A program made the position numbers and the translations under genes. This document shows, in pieces, positions 47,041-57,631 of a stretch of DNA of 64,000 nucleotides. Below the pieces are notes generated by a model. That model was not told where the DNA came from, ran no database searches, and saw nothing but the letters and a program-made list of their open reading frames with translations. The stretch covers positions 248,001-312,000 of the forward strand of contig OY751486.1 in the NCBI GenBank assembly GCA_963565915.1. Reading direction: 5' to 3'. The first letter of the stretch is position 1. Every line of letters starts with the position of its first letter. This DNA comes from Entoloma clypeatum. Its lineage: Eukaryota > Basidiomycota > Agaricomycetes > Agaricales > Entolomataceae.

Positions 47041-47459
47041 AGTATATGTACAGTATATGTAGACTAAAGTGGTTGTGGAAAGGAGGAAGTAAGGAAATTT
47101 TGTTTTTTGTGTTTGAGGAAACCCATGATGCACTGTTGCATCACGATTTTGACTATGTTTAATGTATAATTTTGGAATACAGGCTCACTACTATACATAG
47201 TTCATGTATCCAACTGTATATTTACTTCTTATAGGTTCCTACACATCTCTACATAAGTTAGCAAATACATCTGCGGCCTGTGATGCCACATTTTGGGCAT
47301 CGAGGCCTTGAGTTTCATCAATATTCATCGCTCGGCATCGACTGCCGAGCACTTTCGGCAATCGCCGAAACTCAAACCATAATTCGACAGGCAGCCAACA
47401 AAACATTCCCACACTTCTTTTATCCCCCCACCTCCACTCCACCTGGCTCCACTTCCACC

Positions 47460-47989
47460 CAATGGCCACTACCGCTGCCCAACGGCCCCTTCTAACGCCC
47501 AATGGCATCCCTTTGTGCCCAATGCCCCCCTCTAATGCCCCTTCATGCCCAACGGCCCCCTCGCGTGCCCAATGGCCCCTACTAGCGCCCAACGGCCCCC
47601 TCTAGCGCCCAACGGCCTCCCTTCATGCCCAATGCCCCCCTCTAATGCCCCTTCACGCCCAACGGCCCCCTCGCGTGCCCAATGGCTCCTACTAGCGCCC
47701 AACGGCCCCCTCTAATGCCCAACAGCCTCCCTGCGCGCCCAACGGCTGCCCCTCATGCCCAATGGCCTCCCTTCGCGCCCAACGGCCGCCCATCATGCCC
47801 AACGGCCCCCTCTACCGCCCAACGGCCTCCCTGGGCACCCAATGCCCCCTCTTGTGCCCAACGGCGCCCATTAACACCCAGCGCCCTCCCTTCCTGCTGA
47901 ACGGCCGCCCATCATGCCCAACAGCCGCCTCTAATGCCCAAGGTCCCCCTCGCGTGCGCAACAGCCGCCCCTCGTGCCCAACTGCCACG
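47460..47989. repeat. Minisatellite of GCCCAACGGCC units, left half
   Basis: About 25 units of 19-21 bp around GCCCAACGGCCCCCTCTA or GCCCAATGGCC. Gypsy-1 is inserted in this array, and the array resumes at 60724-60905. Confidence 0.85.
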
Positions 47990-48542
47990 TGTTACACTTT
48001 TTCACCCTCTTCCTATGCACCTTCACATGACCCTTCGACCCTTGATCCCTATCACACCCCGTTTCACTTAACTCCGACGACCCTGGGACACGTGTCCCCT
48101 CTATCAGCGCTATGACTCATACTGACTCGGACTATTCCCCTTCTAGATACATTTTCACTTATTATCTCTGACTCACGGCCTTGAGGCCTTATCTCTGACT
48201 CCTATGCCACAGCCCCCTTGAAACATCTATCTAACCAATGGCTTATTTAGCTCCTGCGCAGCACTTACTTATTTATAGCTATAGGATAACGTATATAAGA
48301 CCTGTAACCTTAGAGTAGAGGTCCTTAGCTTGACCTAGGCAATTAACGCTTACCTGTCTTATCTGGAACGCTCTCAAACTAAGTGCCTTGCGAGGACTTA
48401 GCTCTGCTGAACCGAACCGAGTCGTCCTTCTGAGGAACTCGTTGATTGACCAAGTCGACCTATTGAGGGACTTGTTGTGGAACCAGTTCGAACCCACATG
48501 ATCTGATCCTTGGACTTGTTGTTGTAGGCTATCGCCATAACA
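47990..48542 (+). repeat. 5' LTR of gypsy-1
   Basis: 553 bp, TGTTACAC..CATAACA. TATATAA at 48292-48298 lies 35 bp before AGCTTGACCT (48327-48336), the probable transcript start that is complementary to the primer site. Confidence 0.92.
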
Positions 48543-48544
48543 AA

Positions 48545-48554
48545 AGGTCAAGCT
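48545..48554 (+). other. Self-primer binding site of gypsy-1
   Basis: AGGTCAAGCT, 2 nt after the 5' LTR, is the exact complement of AGCTTGACCT at the predicted transcript start in the LTR. Spacing equals that in gypsy-2, although the sequences are unrelated. Confidence 0.7.
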
Positions 48555-48836
48555 GATCAACGTCGTCAACCCACCGCGGTTTTAGACGCAAAGATTCCTC
48601 CCCGACGATCCACCTTTGGAGTCCCGTCCGACTCAGAAGACGAACAAGAGTTTGTTGATGCACCCATCACACCACGACCACCGCCGACACCGTACAGAAG
48701 AGTAACCTCCTCTTTCGTACCAGTCAACCCCACATCACCCTCTTACCTCTCTCCGAGACGAAACCCACCGCCGCCAGCTGTTGCTGTTGCTGCACCCAGA
48801 CCAACCCCAGACACCCCAAAGACTCCACTTGTAGAA

Positions 48837-49739
48837 ATGGCTTCTCAAGTAAGGACCCCAGAAAAAGAAATCAAGATCAGCCCGCCGGCGATCTTCAATG
48901 GAGATAGAAGAAAACTATCTGAATTTTTGTTCAACGCGAACCTGTACCTGGAGATGAACGATGACATTTACAACTCCAACAAGAAGAAGATCCTCTTCAC
49001 CGTCTCGTACATGAAAGGAGGAACGGCCGGACCTTGGAAAGAGTCCTGGCACAGAGATATTTCCATTACCGGAGTATCCGTGTACCCGAAATATGCGGAG
49101 TTCATCGAAAAACTGAGGAAATCGTTTTCCCCAGTTGACAAGGAAGGGGATGCATTAACCATGATGAAAACGCAAAAAATGGAAGGCATGACAGCCGACG
49201 AATATGTGGAGAAGTTCAAACTATGGGCTTCAGAAAGTCTGATCAAAGACGATCGGTCTCTGAAAGACTACTTCATGGAGGCGTTGCCACACGCGCTTCG
49301 AGACAAGATCTTGGGCCTTGATAAGGTCCCAGGAACAATGGAAGAATGGTACACCACGGCGTCCAGATTGGACAACCAGTGGAGAAGGGCCAAGGCAGTG
49401 GCTCTAAGACTTAGACCCGATGGGGGAAAGAAAAAGTTCAAAGTGAACTATAACCCCGCACCCCGAAACGCGCATTACGCCCCAGATCCTAACGCCATGG
49501 ACATTGATCGGCTGACCGCCGAAGAAAGAGACGACCACTTCAAGAAAGGGTTGTGCTTCATCTGCCACCAGGCAGGACATCGTGCTGATGCACACAAAGG
49601 AGGAAAGACCCCGGTTGCGAACAATACGTTCAAAAAGGCTTCCGATGCATATGCCCATATCCGAGGCATTTTCAAGGACTTACCAAATGAGGAACAAGAC
49701 GCCTTGATCTCCGAGATGGAGAAACAGGGTTTTCAATAA
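48837..49739 (+). CDS. gypsy-1 gag, 300 aa
   Basis: Forms the virus-like particle and binds the element RNA. Start ATG 48837 (MASQVRTPEKEIKI). The capsid-type core includes FNANLYLEMN, GPWKESWHRD and the MEGMTADEYVEKFK helix. Near residues 239-252 is a zinc knuckle CFICHQAGHRADAH, whose fourth ligand would be His instead of Cys. The frame closes at TAA 49737-49739, just after a possible frameshift heptamer. No internal stop. An upstream open stretch from 48558 may be leader. Confidence 0.88.
   Translation: MASQVRTPEKEIKISPPAIFNGDRRKLSEFLFNANLYLEMNDDIYNSNKKKILFTVSYMKGGTAGPWKESWHRDISITGVSVYPKYAEFIEKLRKSFSPVDKEGDALTMMKTQKMEGMTADEYVEKFKLWASESLIKDDRSLKDYFMEALPHALRDKILGLDKVPGTMEEWYTTASRLDNQWRRAKAVALRLRPDGGKKKFKVNYNPAPRNAHYAPDPNAMDIDRLTAEERDDHFKKGLCFICHQAGHRADAHKGGKTPVANNTFKKASDAYAHIRGIFKDLPNEEQDALISEMEKQGFQ
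49727..49733 (+). promoter_or_regulatory. Candidate -1 frameshift heptamer between gag and pol
   Basis: G GGT TTT in the gag frame fits X XXY YYZ. Two codons later gag ends, and the pol frame is the -1 frame, open from before this point. No downstream pseudoknot was modelled. Confidence 0.4.
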
Positions 49740-51857
49740 AGCGGCCTGTACCGATGTCAGCCCCCGCTCGGTTTTCAATCTCCCTATCACCTGTAATTGT
49801 AGCCGACATGAATGACAAATCTTTTTTGATCCCCATTTCAATGTCAGGAGAAGGAGAAAGCATCGATGAAAGACTAAAGATAAACGCCCTGATAGACTCA
49901 GGAGCAGGAGGAACCTTCTTGGATCAGAAGTTCGCCACAGCTAACTGAATGGAGCTTATCCCGTTACTAAAGCCCATTCGTGTGTTCAATGTGGATGGAA
50001 CAAAGAACAAAGAAGGGATGATCACACATTGTACATGGAAGAAGATCTGGATTGATGACAAAGAACTCGACATCAGGTTCTTGGTCACCGGACTTGGAAA
50101 GGAAACCGCCATTTTGGGGTTACCATGGTTGAAACAATACAACCCGAAGATTGATTGGGAAAGAGGAACCTTGGATATTGAAACAATCAGGTTCAAGAAG
50201 ACCCTGGCAGGGGTCATGAGGAAGAAATTTGACGAGCTCCTGGCGTCAAAAGACAAGAAACCCATTGCTATTGCAGCATGGATGAAAGAAGAACCTAAGC
50301 AGAGGATCTTCGCAACGATAGAAGAAATTGATGATGAAGAGACCCTTAAACCAAAAAAGGAGGCTCTACCGGCAAACGGACCTATCTTGAAAAGGATAGA
50401 TGAAGAATCAGACGATGACCTAGACCTCTTCAGGACATATGTCACAATGGACGAACCCATTGAGAATATTTGGATCCAAGCCAAAACCTCGATATCCCAG
50501 AAACTCTCACACAACACGGACACCACAGACAAACCGAAGAAAGAACTACCAGAACGGTACGATCAGTATCAGAAGGTGTTCGAGAAAACGGCATCTGAGA
50601 GACTACCGGAACATAAACCATGGGACCACGCAATTGACTTAAAACCAGACTTCACCCCGAAAGACTGCAAGGTTTATCCTTTGTCACCGGAAGAACAAAC
50701 TAAATTGGACGAATTCCTTGATGAGAACCTTCGAAAGGGGTACATCAGACCCTCGAAATCACCAATGGCATCACCTTTTTTCTTTGTGGCTAAAAAGGAC
50801 TCGGATAAACTCAGACCCTGTCAGGACTATCGGCGGTTGAACGAGGGAACAGTGAAGAATGCATACCTGTTGCCCCTGGTCGGAGATTTATTGGACAAAC
50901 TGAAAGGAGCAAAGGTCTTTACCAAACTGGACATGCGTTGGGGATACAACAATGTACGGATCAAACCTGGCGATGAATGGAAGGCTGCATTCAAAACCAA
51001 TCAAGGATTGTACGAACCCTTGGTTGCCTTCTTTGGACTGGCAGGCATGCCACCCACATTTCAGGCAATGATGAACGAAATCTTCAAAGAAGAACTCGAA
51101 GAGGGATGGTTGCTCATTTATTTGGACGACATCTTCATCTTCTCGGTCAATGACGAAGTCGACACCGAACGAACGCTCCGCGTACTCAGGAAGATGATAG
51201 AAAATGACCTCTATCTCAACCTGGAGAAATGCGAATTTGGAGTCAGACAGTGCAAATACCTCGGACTGATTATCAAAGAAAATGAAATCGCAATGGACCC
51301 CGTTAAGTTATTGGGGATAGCAAAATGGCCAGAACCCACAACTGTCAAACAAGTCAGATCCTTCCTTGGATTTGGAAACTTCTACCGAAGGTTTATTGGA
51401 TACTACTCGGACATTGCCAAACCCCTGAATGATCTGACAAAGAAGGATCAGGAGTGGGAATGGAATGAAGACTGCCAGACGGCATTTGACGCATTAAAGG
51501 ACAAATTCGTGGAATCACCGGTATTGTTGATGCCGAACACTGACAAACCGTTCATCATAGAATCTGATGCATCCAAATGGGCAACAGGAGCAGTACTGCG
51601 CCAACAAGATGTGAACGGAGACTGGCACCCCTGCGGATATATATCACATTCGTTCTCTGCGCCAGAACGAAACTATGAGATCTATGATCGGGAACTCTTG
51701 GGAATTATTCGATCACTGGAAACTTGGAGGCACTATCTCCTTTGGTCACCATTTCCAAAGGTTGTTCTATCAGATCACAAAAACCTGACGTACTACCGAG
51801 AACCCCAGAAATTAAACAGACGACAAGCACGGTGGAGATTGTATCTCTCCGAGTTTG
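49734..51857 (+). pseudogene. gypsy-1 pol, 5' part (protease, RT, start of RNase H)
   Basis: The -1 frame after gag reads into MSAPARFSISLSP and the protease motif ALIDSGAGGTFLDQ. A TGA at 49946-49948 stands where CGA would give Arg. Beyond it the frame is open: RT with LDMRWGYNNVRI, FGLAGMPPTFQ and the active site YLDD (51119-51130), then RNase H with ESDASKWATGAVL, DRELLGI and SDHKNLTYYREP. At 51857 copia-2 interrupts the codon run in LSEF. Confidence 0.92.
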
Positions 51858-52166
51858 TGTTGAAGTTCCACCTGGGCGCTAGCCACAGATGTACTGAGCA
51901 ACACAGCTACAGTGGAAGTACTCTACATAACCGTTCTAGCCACTTACATGGTTTGGAGGGGTGAGGCTGGTGAGAGCGGTTGAGGCTGGTAAGAGCGATG
52001 GAGCTGGTTAAGAGTCAAGAGACAACTTGTTGGTATTGACAGTTTCCTGGTCTTATATACTGTACTACTGTTTGTACCAACCAAACAAGTATGTAATGAA
52101 GATATGTAAAGGTCACGTGATGTAATCTAATCTAATCTAATCTACGTGATGGGAAAAGTTTCAACA
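51858..52166 (-). repeat. 3' LTR of copia-2
   Basis: 309 bp with one difference (TATACTG against TATACCG) from the 5' LTR. Confidence 0.92.
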
Positions 52167-52239
52167 CCCCCCCATATTTAGTACATACTTCTAAATACAT
52201 CTTACTTTTTCCCACATGTATAGGTACTTTTTGTTTCGC

Positions 52240-55200
52240 CTAGTTCTTTATCAATCCGAAGTACGGGATAAACTTGGAAAAGAGGATTTTTCCCAGATTC
52301 TTAGTTAAAAGGTCTGCGGGGTTGTTCACTCCTTCAATGAATTCGACCGTAATTATTCCTTCGGAGACTTTTTCTCTGACGAAGTGGAATCGCACGTCAA
52401 TGTGCTTGGATCGCTCCTCAGTCACAGGGTTGGATGCGATAAAGACGGAGCCGTTGTTATCTCCATAGATCGGTACTGATCCGATCTGCATTCCAAGTTC
52501 GGCAAGCATGCTTCTCAGCCATGTTGCTGCGCGACTGCAATCTGATAGCGCCATATACTCTGCTTCTGTAGAAGAGAGGGCGATGGTCTTTTGCGCCGAT
52601 GATACCCATGTTATTGCTCCAGACGCCAGTGATATGAAGAAGCCGGTGGTAGACCTCCTCGTGTTTTCATCTGACGCCCAGTCGGAGTCTGTGAATGCAT
52701 AGATGCCTTTCCCCGAGTCCCCATCATACATTATTGCGTAATTTTTTGTTGCCTTTAAATATCTGCAAATATCCCTAGCCACCTCTAGATGGCGTTTTGT
52801 GGGATTTGCGGAAAATTGGGACATTTTGATTACAGCAAAGCAGATGTCAGGCCTCGTTCCAATCATCAGATATAGGAGTGATCCGATGACGGATTGGTAC
52901 TTGGATCGGAGTTCCGCATTGGGTTCATCTTCGGACGCCATGGGTTTGTAGCCCGTAGGGAGTGGGGTATGGGTGGCATTAGATTCGCTCATCCCCATGC
53001 GTGCCAAAATTTTCTCAAGGTAAGGTACTTGATCAATGAAGATCCTCTTCCCACGTTGCCTTATTTGGATAGAGAGAAATTCTTTCGGTTCCCCATCAGG
53101 CATAAGGTGCCCTAGGTCCCTGCATTCCCATGTTGCCATGAAGGCCTTCTTCTTCTCTAGCGTGTATTCCCGGTTTGTGCCGAGAAAAGCAGAGTCGTCG
53201 ACATAGATGACGGCGATTACAATTTCCCCGTTGGTACTTTTGTGAATGAAAACTCCCGCATCGGAGTGAAGCCGGACAAAGCCGAGCTTTTTCATGGAGG
53301 AATCAAGTTCCCTCCACCAGGCTAATGCGGCCTGCTTAAGTCCATATAGAGCTTTGAATAGTTGGTACACGAGGTGTTCTTTCCCTTCTACTATGTAGCC
53401 CTCAGGCTGTCGCATGTAAATGACTTCGCGGAGCGTTCCGTAGAGGAAGGCTGATGAGACGTCCAACAGTGTCATGAACCACCCTTCAAGGGCTGTCAAT
53501 GCCAGTATTAGTCGGACGGTTTCATATCTTACAACTGGTGAGAAGATCTGATCAAAGTCGATCCCTTCCACCTGCGAGAAGCCTTTTGCGACAAGGCGCG
53601 CTTTCAGACGCCCATCGGATTTTTCGTTATAAACCCATTTGTTCCTTAGAGCTTTCCTCCCTGCAGGCAGGGGTACTAGCTCCGTGATCACCCCGCGGCG
53701 TTTGAGCATGTCTAGCTCTTTACGTTCAGCCGCATACCAGTCTTCTTTATTTGGAAGAGGGTATATGTCTTTATGGGACATTTCAACGATGCCAACTTGG
53801 ACTGATATTGCCTCCATCAGGAGGTCATTCATCCATGCCGTTTGACCGCCCAATCTCCGTCTTCGATCTAATTTTTCAAGATCAGACGCTGGAGTGTCTT
53901 CCCCATAGATGCTTCCTGGCATCTTCCGAACTCGTCGTTCCCTGATCGGTCGATCTGGTACTTGCTCGGGTTCCGGAGTGGGTACTCGTGGTTCGTCATC
54001 AGGCTCACTGGCAGGCAGTTCGTTGTCTGATTCAGGTTGATCCTGTTCAATGGGAACTGGGATATGAGGTGTTTCGTTGTGACTATCGTCATCATTGCTG
54101 CCAGGAATGAGATCCTCAAACTCATCAGCCGGCTCTGGGTTTTCCATTTCTGGGTGGTTTTCTGGCAATGGGTCAATGTGGCATCTAGGGTACTTGCTTT
54201 CATCAAAGATAGCTTTCCCGCCCATGAAAATCGTGTTGGTCTCAGGATCCATGAAGCGGTATCCTTTGACCCCTGGTTTCGATCCGAGATAAATCATCAA
54301 TCGGGATCTTGACTCCAGGGAGTTCCTACGTTTCTCCTTTGGGATATATACATATGCCTGACATCCGAATACTCTAACACTAGACATGTCGGGGATCTCA
54401 TTGGTCACCCTGAAGTAAGGGGTTTTCCATTCAAGACGCTGCATGGGGGTTCTGTTGTAGAGAAATGCTGCATGTTCCAAACAGAATTCCCACCACATGG
54501 GCGGTAAGCATGCATTGAAGCGCAATGCCTGAGATTTTTCCCACAGTGTTCGATTGATCCTTTCTGCTCTACCATTCTGCTGGTGCTGATATGGGAGCGT
54601 GACATCGATCAGAATTCCATGATCGGCAAGTACGTCCTTGTATTCGTCAAATTCTCCACCTCCATCAACCCGCCACTTTTTAGGGGTAGCGGCAAATTGA
54701 TTCTGGATCATCGCAAGGAATTGTTTCAGCGCCGTGATGGCGCCTGACTTTTTCCTAAGCAAGACGACCCAGACATGGGATGAAAAATCGTCCAAAAAGG
54801 TAAGGAAATATTTGTACTTATGGTACGATGCCGTGGATATCTGTTTCAAATCCGAATGGATCAAATCGAAGGGTTTGACAGCCCTTGTCGTCGAGTTAGG
54901 ATAAGATTGATTCGGCATTTTCCCTTTTAGGCACCCCGTGCAGCTTTCCTGTGATTTCTCACGTACTAACGTTTTGGGTACTCCTTTGGTACTGGTGGGA
55001 ATCTTATTGAGCGCTTGGTCATTTGGGTGGCCAAGGCGTTTATGCCAGGTTTCGACAGTGACTTCGCTAGAGATCGCGTGGATTTGGTCATAGCGTATTT
55101 CAGTGTCTAACCAATAAATGGTTTGTCCGAGAATGTGAGGCGAGAACTGTATTTTGTTCTGTCCTTTGGAGATGTTGATTTCTCCACGCATTCCTTCTAC

Positions 55201-56961
55201 TTTGTAACCGTGGTTAAGGAAGACACCTAGGGACAATAGGCGTGTGTCCATGTCCGGAATGTAGAATACAGGTCGGAGAAGGTGGGTTTTTATTTCCCCA
55301 TTTAGGGTATGCCGTACTGGAACGGCCCCAACTCCGAGAATTTCCAGTTTCTTTCCCTTTTCAGCCGTTTGGACAAATCGCTTAGCCTTGAGAGGCCTGT
55401 AGTACGCGAAGTCTTTAAACTCATGGGTAAAGTGTAATGATGCGCCGGAATCTAAGATCCACTGAGCGCGTTCTCTCTCTTTGCAGTGTGTGCAGGACGC
55501 GAAATGTTTGATATATTTTTTGTACAGATCATCACTAAAGAGATCTATACTATCTGCATCGGTACTAGCTAATATGTATTCAAACGTCTGTGCGTGATTA
55601 TTAGCGTTTCCCATTTGGTCAAGTTTGAGAGGAGAAAGTGACGAACCGTCAAGTTCGATCAGCCCATCTTCAAATTGCTCCGGCCCCATCCGTTCTTGGT
55701 CGATATCCATCATCTTCAGCGATTCTTCTATCGACGGGGCTACGCGACGCTGTTTAGCCGGCCTTTCGTCAATGTCAGGAATGATGGTATCTAGGATTCG
55801 AAGGTTTGACCCTGAGGGGCGAGCACCAATGCCGCGCGCGAGTTTACGAACATGGTCATTCTTTTTCCACACAGACGGCTTTCCAGATGGAAGTCCGGTG
55901 TACTGGGAAGGAGGCGGGTTCATTCGCTGCAGGAGCGACTGCATTCTCGCGGAATCGGGCTGGGCGGTACTTAACGTTTTCCCGCGGCCAGTGACGGTGG
56001 TGAAGGATGGTGCAGGAGGAGGAGTGAAGTGGATGACGGGAGCCACGAACTCAACCGTCTCTTCCACATGGTCGGACGTGTTGTCCGCAGTGTTAGCGCT
56101 TTTCTTCTGATTGCGCCAGCGTCCCTTTCCCTTCTTCTTTTCAGAAGCGGTACTTGGGTCGCCCGAGTTAGGCTGCTCGTCAGCATCGTTCTGCGAGGTA
56201 CTCGGCTTTTGCTGCTTTTCCCATTTGGGGTCCTGCCCCTTTCGCTTTGTCCCAGAAATTTTCTTGGCCTGCTCATTGGACGAACGAGTAGACCCGACTG
56301 AATACTTGCGCCTGTACTCCGAGACGATGCTGTCGGCGACAGCCTGCCATGTGAAATCATCGGCGTCGTACACCTGGAAGAGAGCGGTGGAGAGCGCGGA
56401 CCATGCGTCAGGGATCGCATTGGCCAGGATCATTGCCTGCATCAGATCGGGGACGACGAAGTTTGAATCGGCGAGCCGGGCAAAAAGAGACCCCAGGCGT
56501 TCGATTTCAGGCACGGGGTCGCGTCCAGATAGCTTGTAGGAGGCGGCGGCCTTGAAGTCGCCGAAGATGACAGCCGGGGATACCTTGGAGTAGGTGTCTT
56601 TTAGCGTTTTCCACGCATCAAGTGCCGAGGTGCTATCTTTGATGTGGCGTCTGATCGCCTCAGAGACCTTCAGGCGTATCGCCCCGAGAGCAACGTCGTC
56701 GTCCCTGACCCAGGCTTTTTCTTCCTTGCGGAAGCCGGGTTGGTCGACCGTGGTAGTCAACACAGGGGGAGCGGCGGCGGTGGGACCGGGAGTGGAGACC
56801 GTAGTGGTGAAGTCGGCGATCTCGGGACGTGTGATGTCGCCAGAGACGATGCGCCAGACTCCTTGATGGAGGAGGTAGGACTTCACCCTCTCGGCCCAGC
56901 TTTGGTAGTCGATGCCGTCAAAGGGGGCGATGGTGTCAAGAGCAGAGCGAGAGGTAGACAT
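52240..56961 (-). CDS. copia-2 gag-pol polyprotein, 1573 aa
   Basis: Encodes all proteins for copia-type retrotransposition in one frame. Start ATG 56961 (MSTSRSALDTIAPFDG). Gag of the UBN2 type has YQSWAERVKSYLLHQGVW. No CCHC knuckle is seen, only a basic Lys/Arg region. The protease site is WILDSGASLHF near residue 504, after a CTHC pair. A GAG-pre-integrase part has WHKRLGHPND..CTGCLKGK. The integrase has FDLIHSDLKQ, WRVDGGGEF and HQQNGRAERINRTL. The reverse transcriptase has KWVYNEKSDG, FSPVVRYETVR and YVDDSAFL near residue 1252. RNase H has FTDSDWASD, LSSTEAEYMA and EGVNNPADLLTK. No stop or frameshift was found, and the length is usual for copia. Confidence 0.96.
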   Translation of the reverse strand: MSTSRSALDTIAPFDGIDYQSWAERVKSYLLHQGVWRIVSGDITRPEIADFTTTVSTPGPTAAAPPVLTTTVDQPGFRKEEKAWVRDDDVALGAIRLKVSEAIRRHIKDSTSALDAWKTLKDTYSKVSPAVIFGDFKAAASYKLSGRDPVPEIERLGSLFARLADSNFVVPDLMQAMILANAIPDAWSALSTALFQVYDADDFTWQAVADSIVSEYRRKYSVGSTRSSNEQAKKISGTKRKGQDPKWEKQQKPSTSQNDADEQPNSGDPSTASEKKKGKGRWRNQKKSANTADNTSDHVEETVEFVAPVIHFTPPPAPSFTTVTGRGKTLSTAQPDSARMQSLLQRMNPPPSQYTGLPSGKPSVWKKNDHVRKLARGIGARPSGSNLRILDTIIPDIDERPAKQRRVAPSIEESLKMMDIDQERMGPEQFEDGLIELDGSSLSPLKLDQMGNANNHAQTFEYILASTDADSIDLFSDDLYKKYIKHFASCTHCKERERAQWILDSGASLHFTHEFKDFAYYRPLKAKRFVQTAEKGKKLEILGVGAVPVRHTLNGEIKTHLLRPVFYIPDMDTRLLSLGVFLNHGYKVEGMRGEINISKGQNKIQFSPHILGQTIYWLDTEIRYDQIHAISSEVTVETWHKRLGHPNDQALNKIPTSTKGVPKTLVREKSQESCTGCLKGKMPNQSYPNSTTRAVKPFDLIHSDLKQISTASYHKYKYFLTFLDDFSSHVWVVLLRKKSGAITALKQFLAMIQNQFAATPKKWRVDGGGEFDEYKDVLADHGILIDVTLPYQHQQNGRAERINRTLWEKSQALRFNACLPPMWWEFCLEHAAFLYNRTPMQRLEWKTPYFRVTNEIPDMSSVRVFGCQAYVYIPKEKRRNSLESRSRLMIYLGSKPGVKGYRFMDPETNTIFMGGKAIFDESKYPRCHIDPLPENHPEMENPEPADEFEDLIPGSNDDDSHNETPHIPVPIEQDQPESDNELPASEPDDEPRVPTPEPEQVPDRPIRERRVRKMPGSIYGEDTPASDLEKLDRRRRLGGQTAWMNDLLMEAISVQVGIVEMSHKDIYPLPNKEDWYAAERKELDMLKRRGVITELVPLPAGRKALRNKWVYNEKSDGRLKARLVAKGFSQVEGIDFDQIFSPVVRYETVRLILALTALEGWFMTLLDVSSAFLYGTLREVIYMRQPEGYIVEGKEHLVYQLFKALYGLKQAALAWWRELDSSMKKLGFVRLHSDAGVFIHKSTNGEIVIAVIYVDDSAFLGTNREYTLEKKKAFMATWECRDLGHLMPDGEPKEFLSIQIRQRGKRIFIDQVPYLEKILARMGMSESNATHTPLPTGYKPMASEDEPNAELRSKYQSVIGSLLYLMIGTRPDICFAVIKMSQFSANPTKRHLEVARDICRYLKATKNYAIMYDGDSGKGIYAFTDSDWASDENTRRSTTGFFISLASGAITWVSSAQKTIALSSTEAEYMALSDCSRAATWLRSMLAELGMQIGSVPIYGDNNGSVFIASNPVTEERSKHIDVRFHFVREKVSEGIITVEFIEGVNNPADLLTKNLGKILFSKFIPYFGLIKN

Positions 56962-57310
56962 TGTAGATGAATCTAAAAGGGGTTCCCAATCAGTGATGTG
57001 TTATGAATATGATTCGAGAAAACAATTGAATGATTCCTTATGACATATTCCCTTCAGGAATAGCGGTCATGGGAAAACCCTTTATATGTCAGAAACGTAT
57101 AAGGTGTGATCAACGTTTCCACATGGAGTGTACTATGTCAATCCCCTTAGGGACGCCTCATGACAGGTACTTGTCGTAATGACGTTCCCAGGTTCATATG
57201 TGAAGAAGTAAGACTCAGAACCTAGATCTTTCGATCGGTTCTTTGCCAACCAGGGTAGAGTGGGCAGGTACTCGCTGTTGCCAGCGTTTCCCAAGTCCCT
57301 CTGCTATCCG

Positions 57311-57322
57311 GGGCCCATAACC
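57311..57322 (-). other. copia-2 primer site complementary to the tRNA-iMet anticodon arm
   Basis: GGTTATGGGCCC on the minus strand, directly after the 5' LTR and identical to copia-1. It fits internal (half-molecule) initiator tRNA priming. Confidence 0.65.
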
Positions 57323-57631
57323 TGTTGAAGTTCCACCTGGGCGCTAGCCACAGATGTACTGAGCAACACAGCTACAGTGGAAGTACTCTACATAACCGTT
57401 CTAGCCACTTACATGGTTTGGAGGGGTGAGGCTGGTGAGAGCGGTTGAGGCTGGTAAGAGCGATGGAGCTGGTTAAGAGTCAAGAGACAACTTGTTGGTA
57501 TTGACAGTTTCCTGGTCTTATATACCGTACTACTGTTTGTACCAACCAAACAAGTATGTAATGAAGATATGTAAAGGTCACGTGATGTAATCTAATCTAA
57601 TCTAATCTACGTGATGGGAAAAGTTTCAACA
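57323..57631 (-). repeat. 5' LTR of copia-2
   Basis: 309 bp, same family as copia-1 LTRs and the edge at 1-42. A TATA box (TATATAAG on the minus strand) is at about 57518-57525. Confidence 0.92.

Larger units (their letters stand above)
51858..57631 (-). mobile_element. Full-length, apparently intact copia element copia-2, 5774 bp
   Basis: LTRs of 309 bp (57323-57631 as 5', 51858-52166 as 3') differ at one base, a CG/TG site. The target duplication GTTTG (51853-51857, 57632-57636) lies in gypsy-1 pol. The primer site is 57311-57322, the polypurine tract (C-run on the plus strand) 52167-52173. One uninterrupted gag-pol ORF. By LTR identity it is the youngest or one of the two youngest insertions here and could be active. 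Confidence 0.96.
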
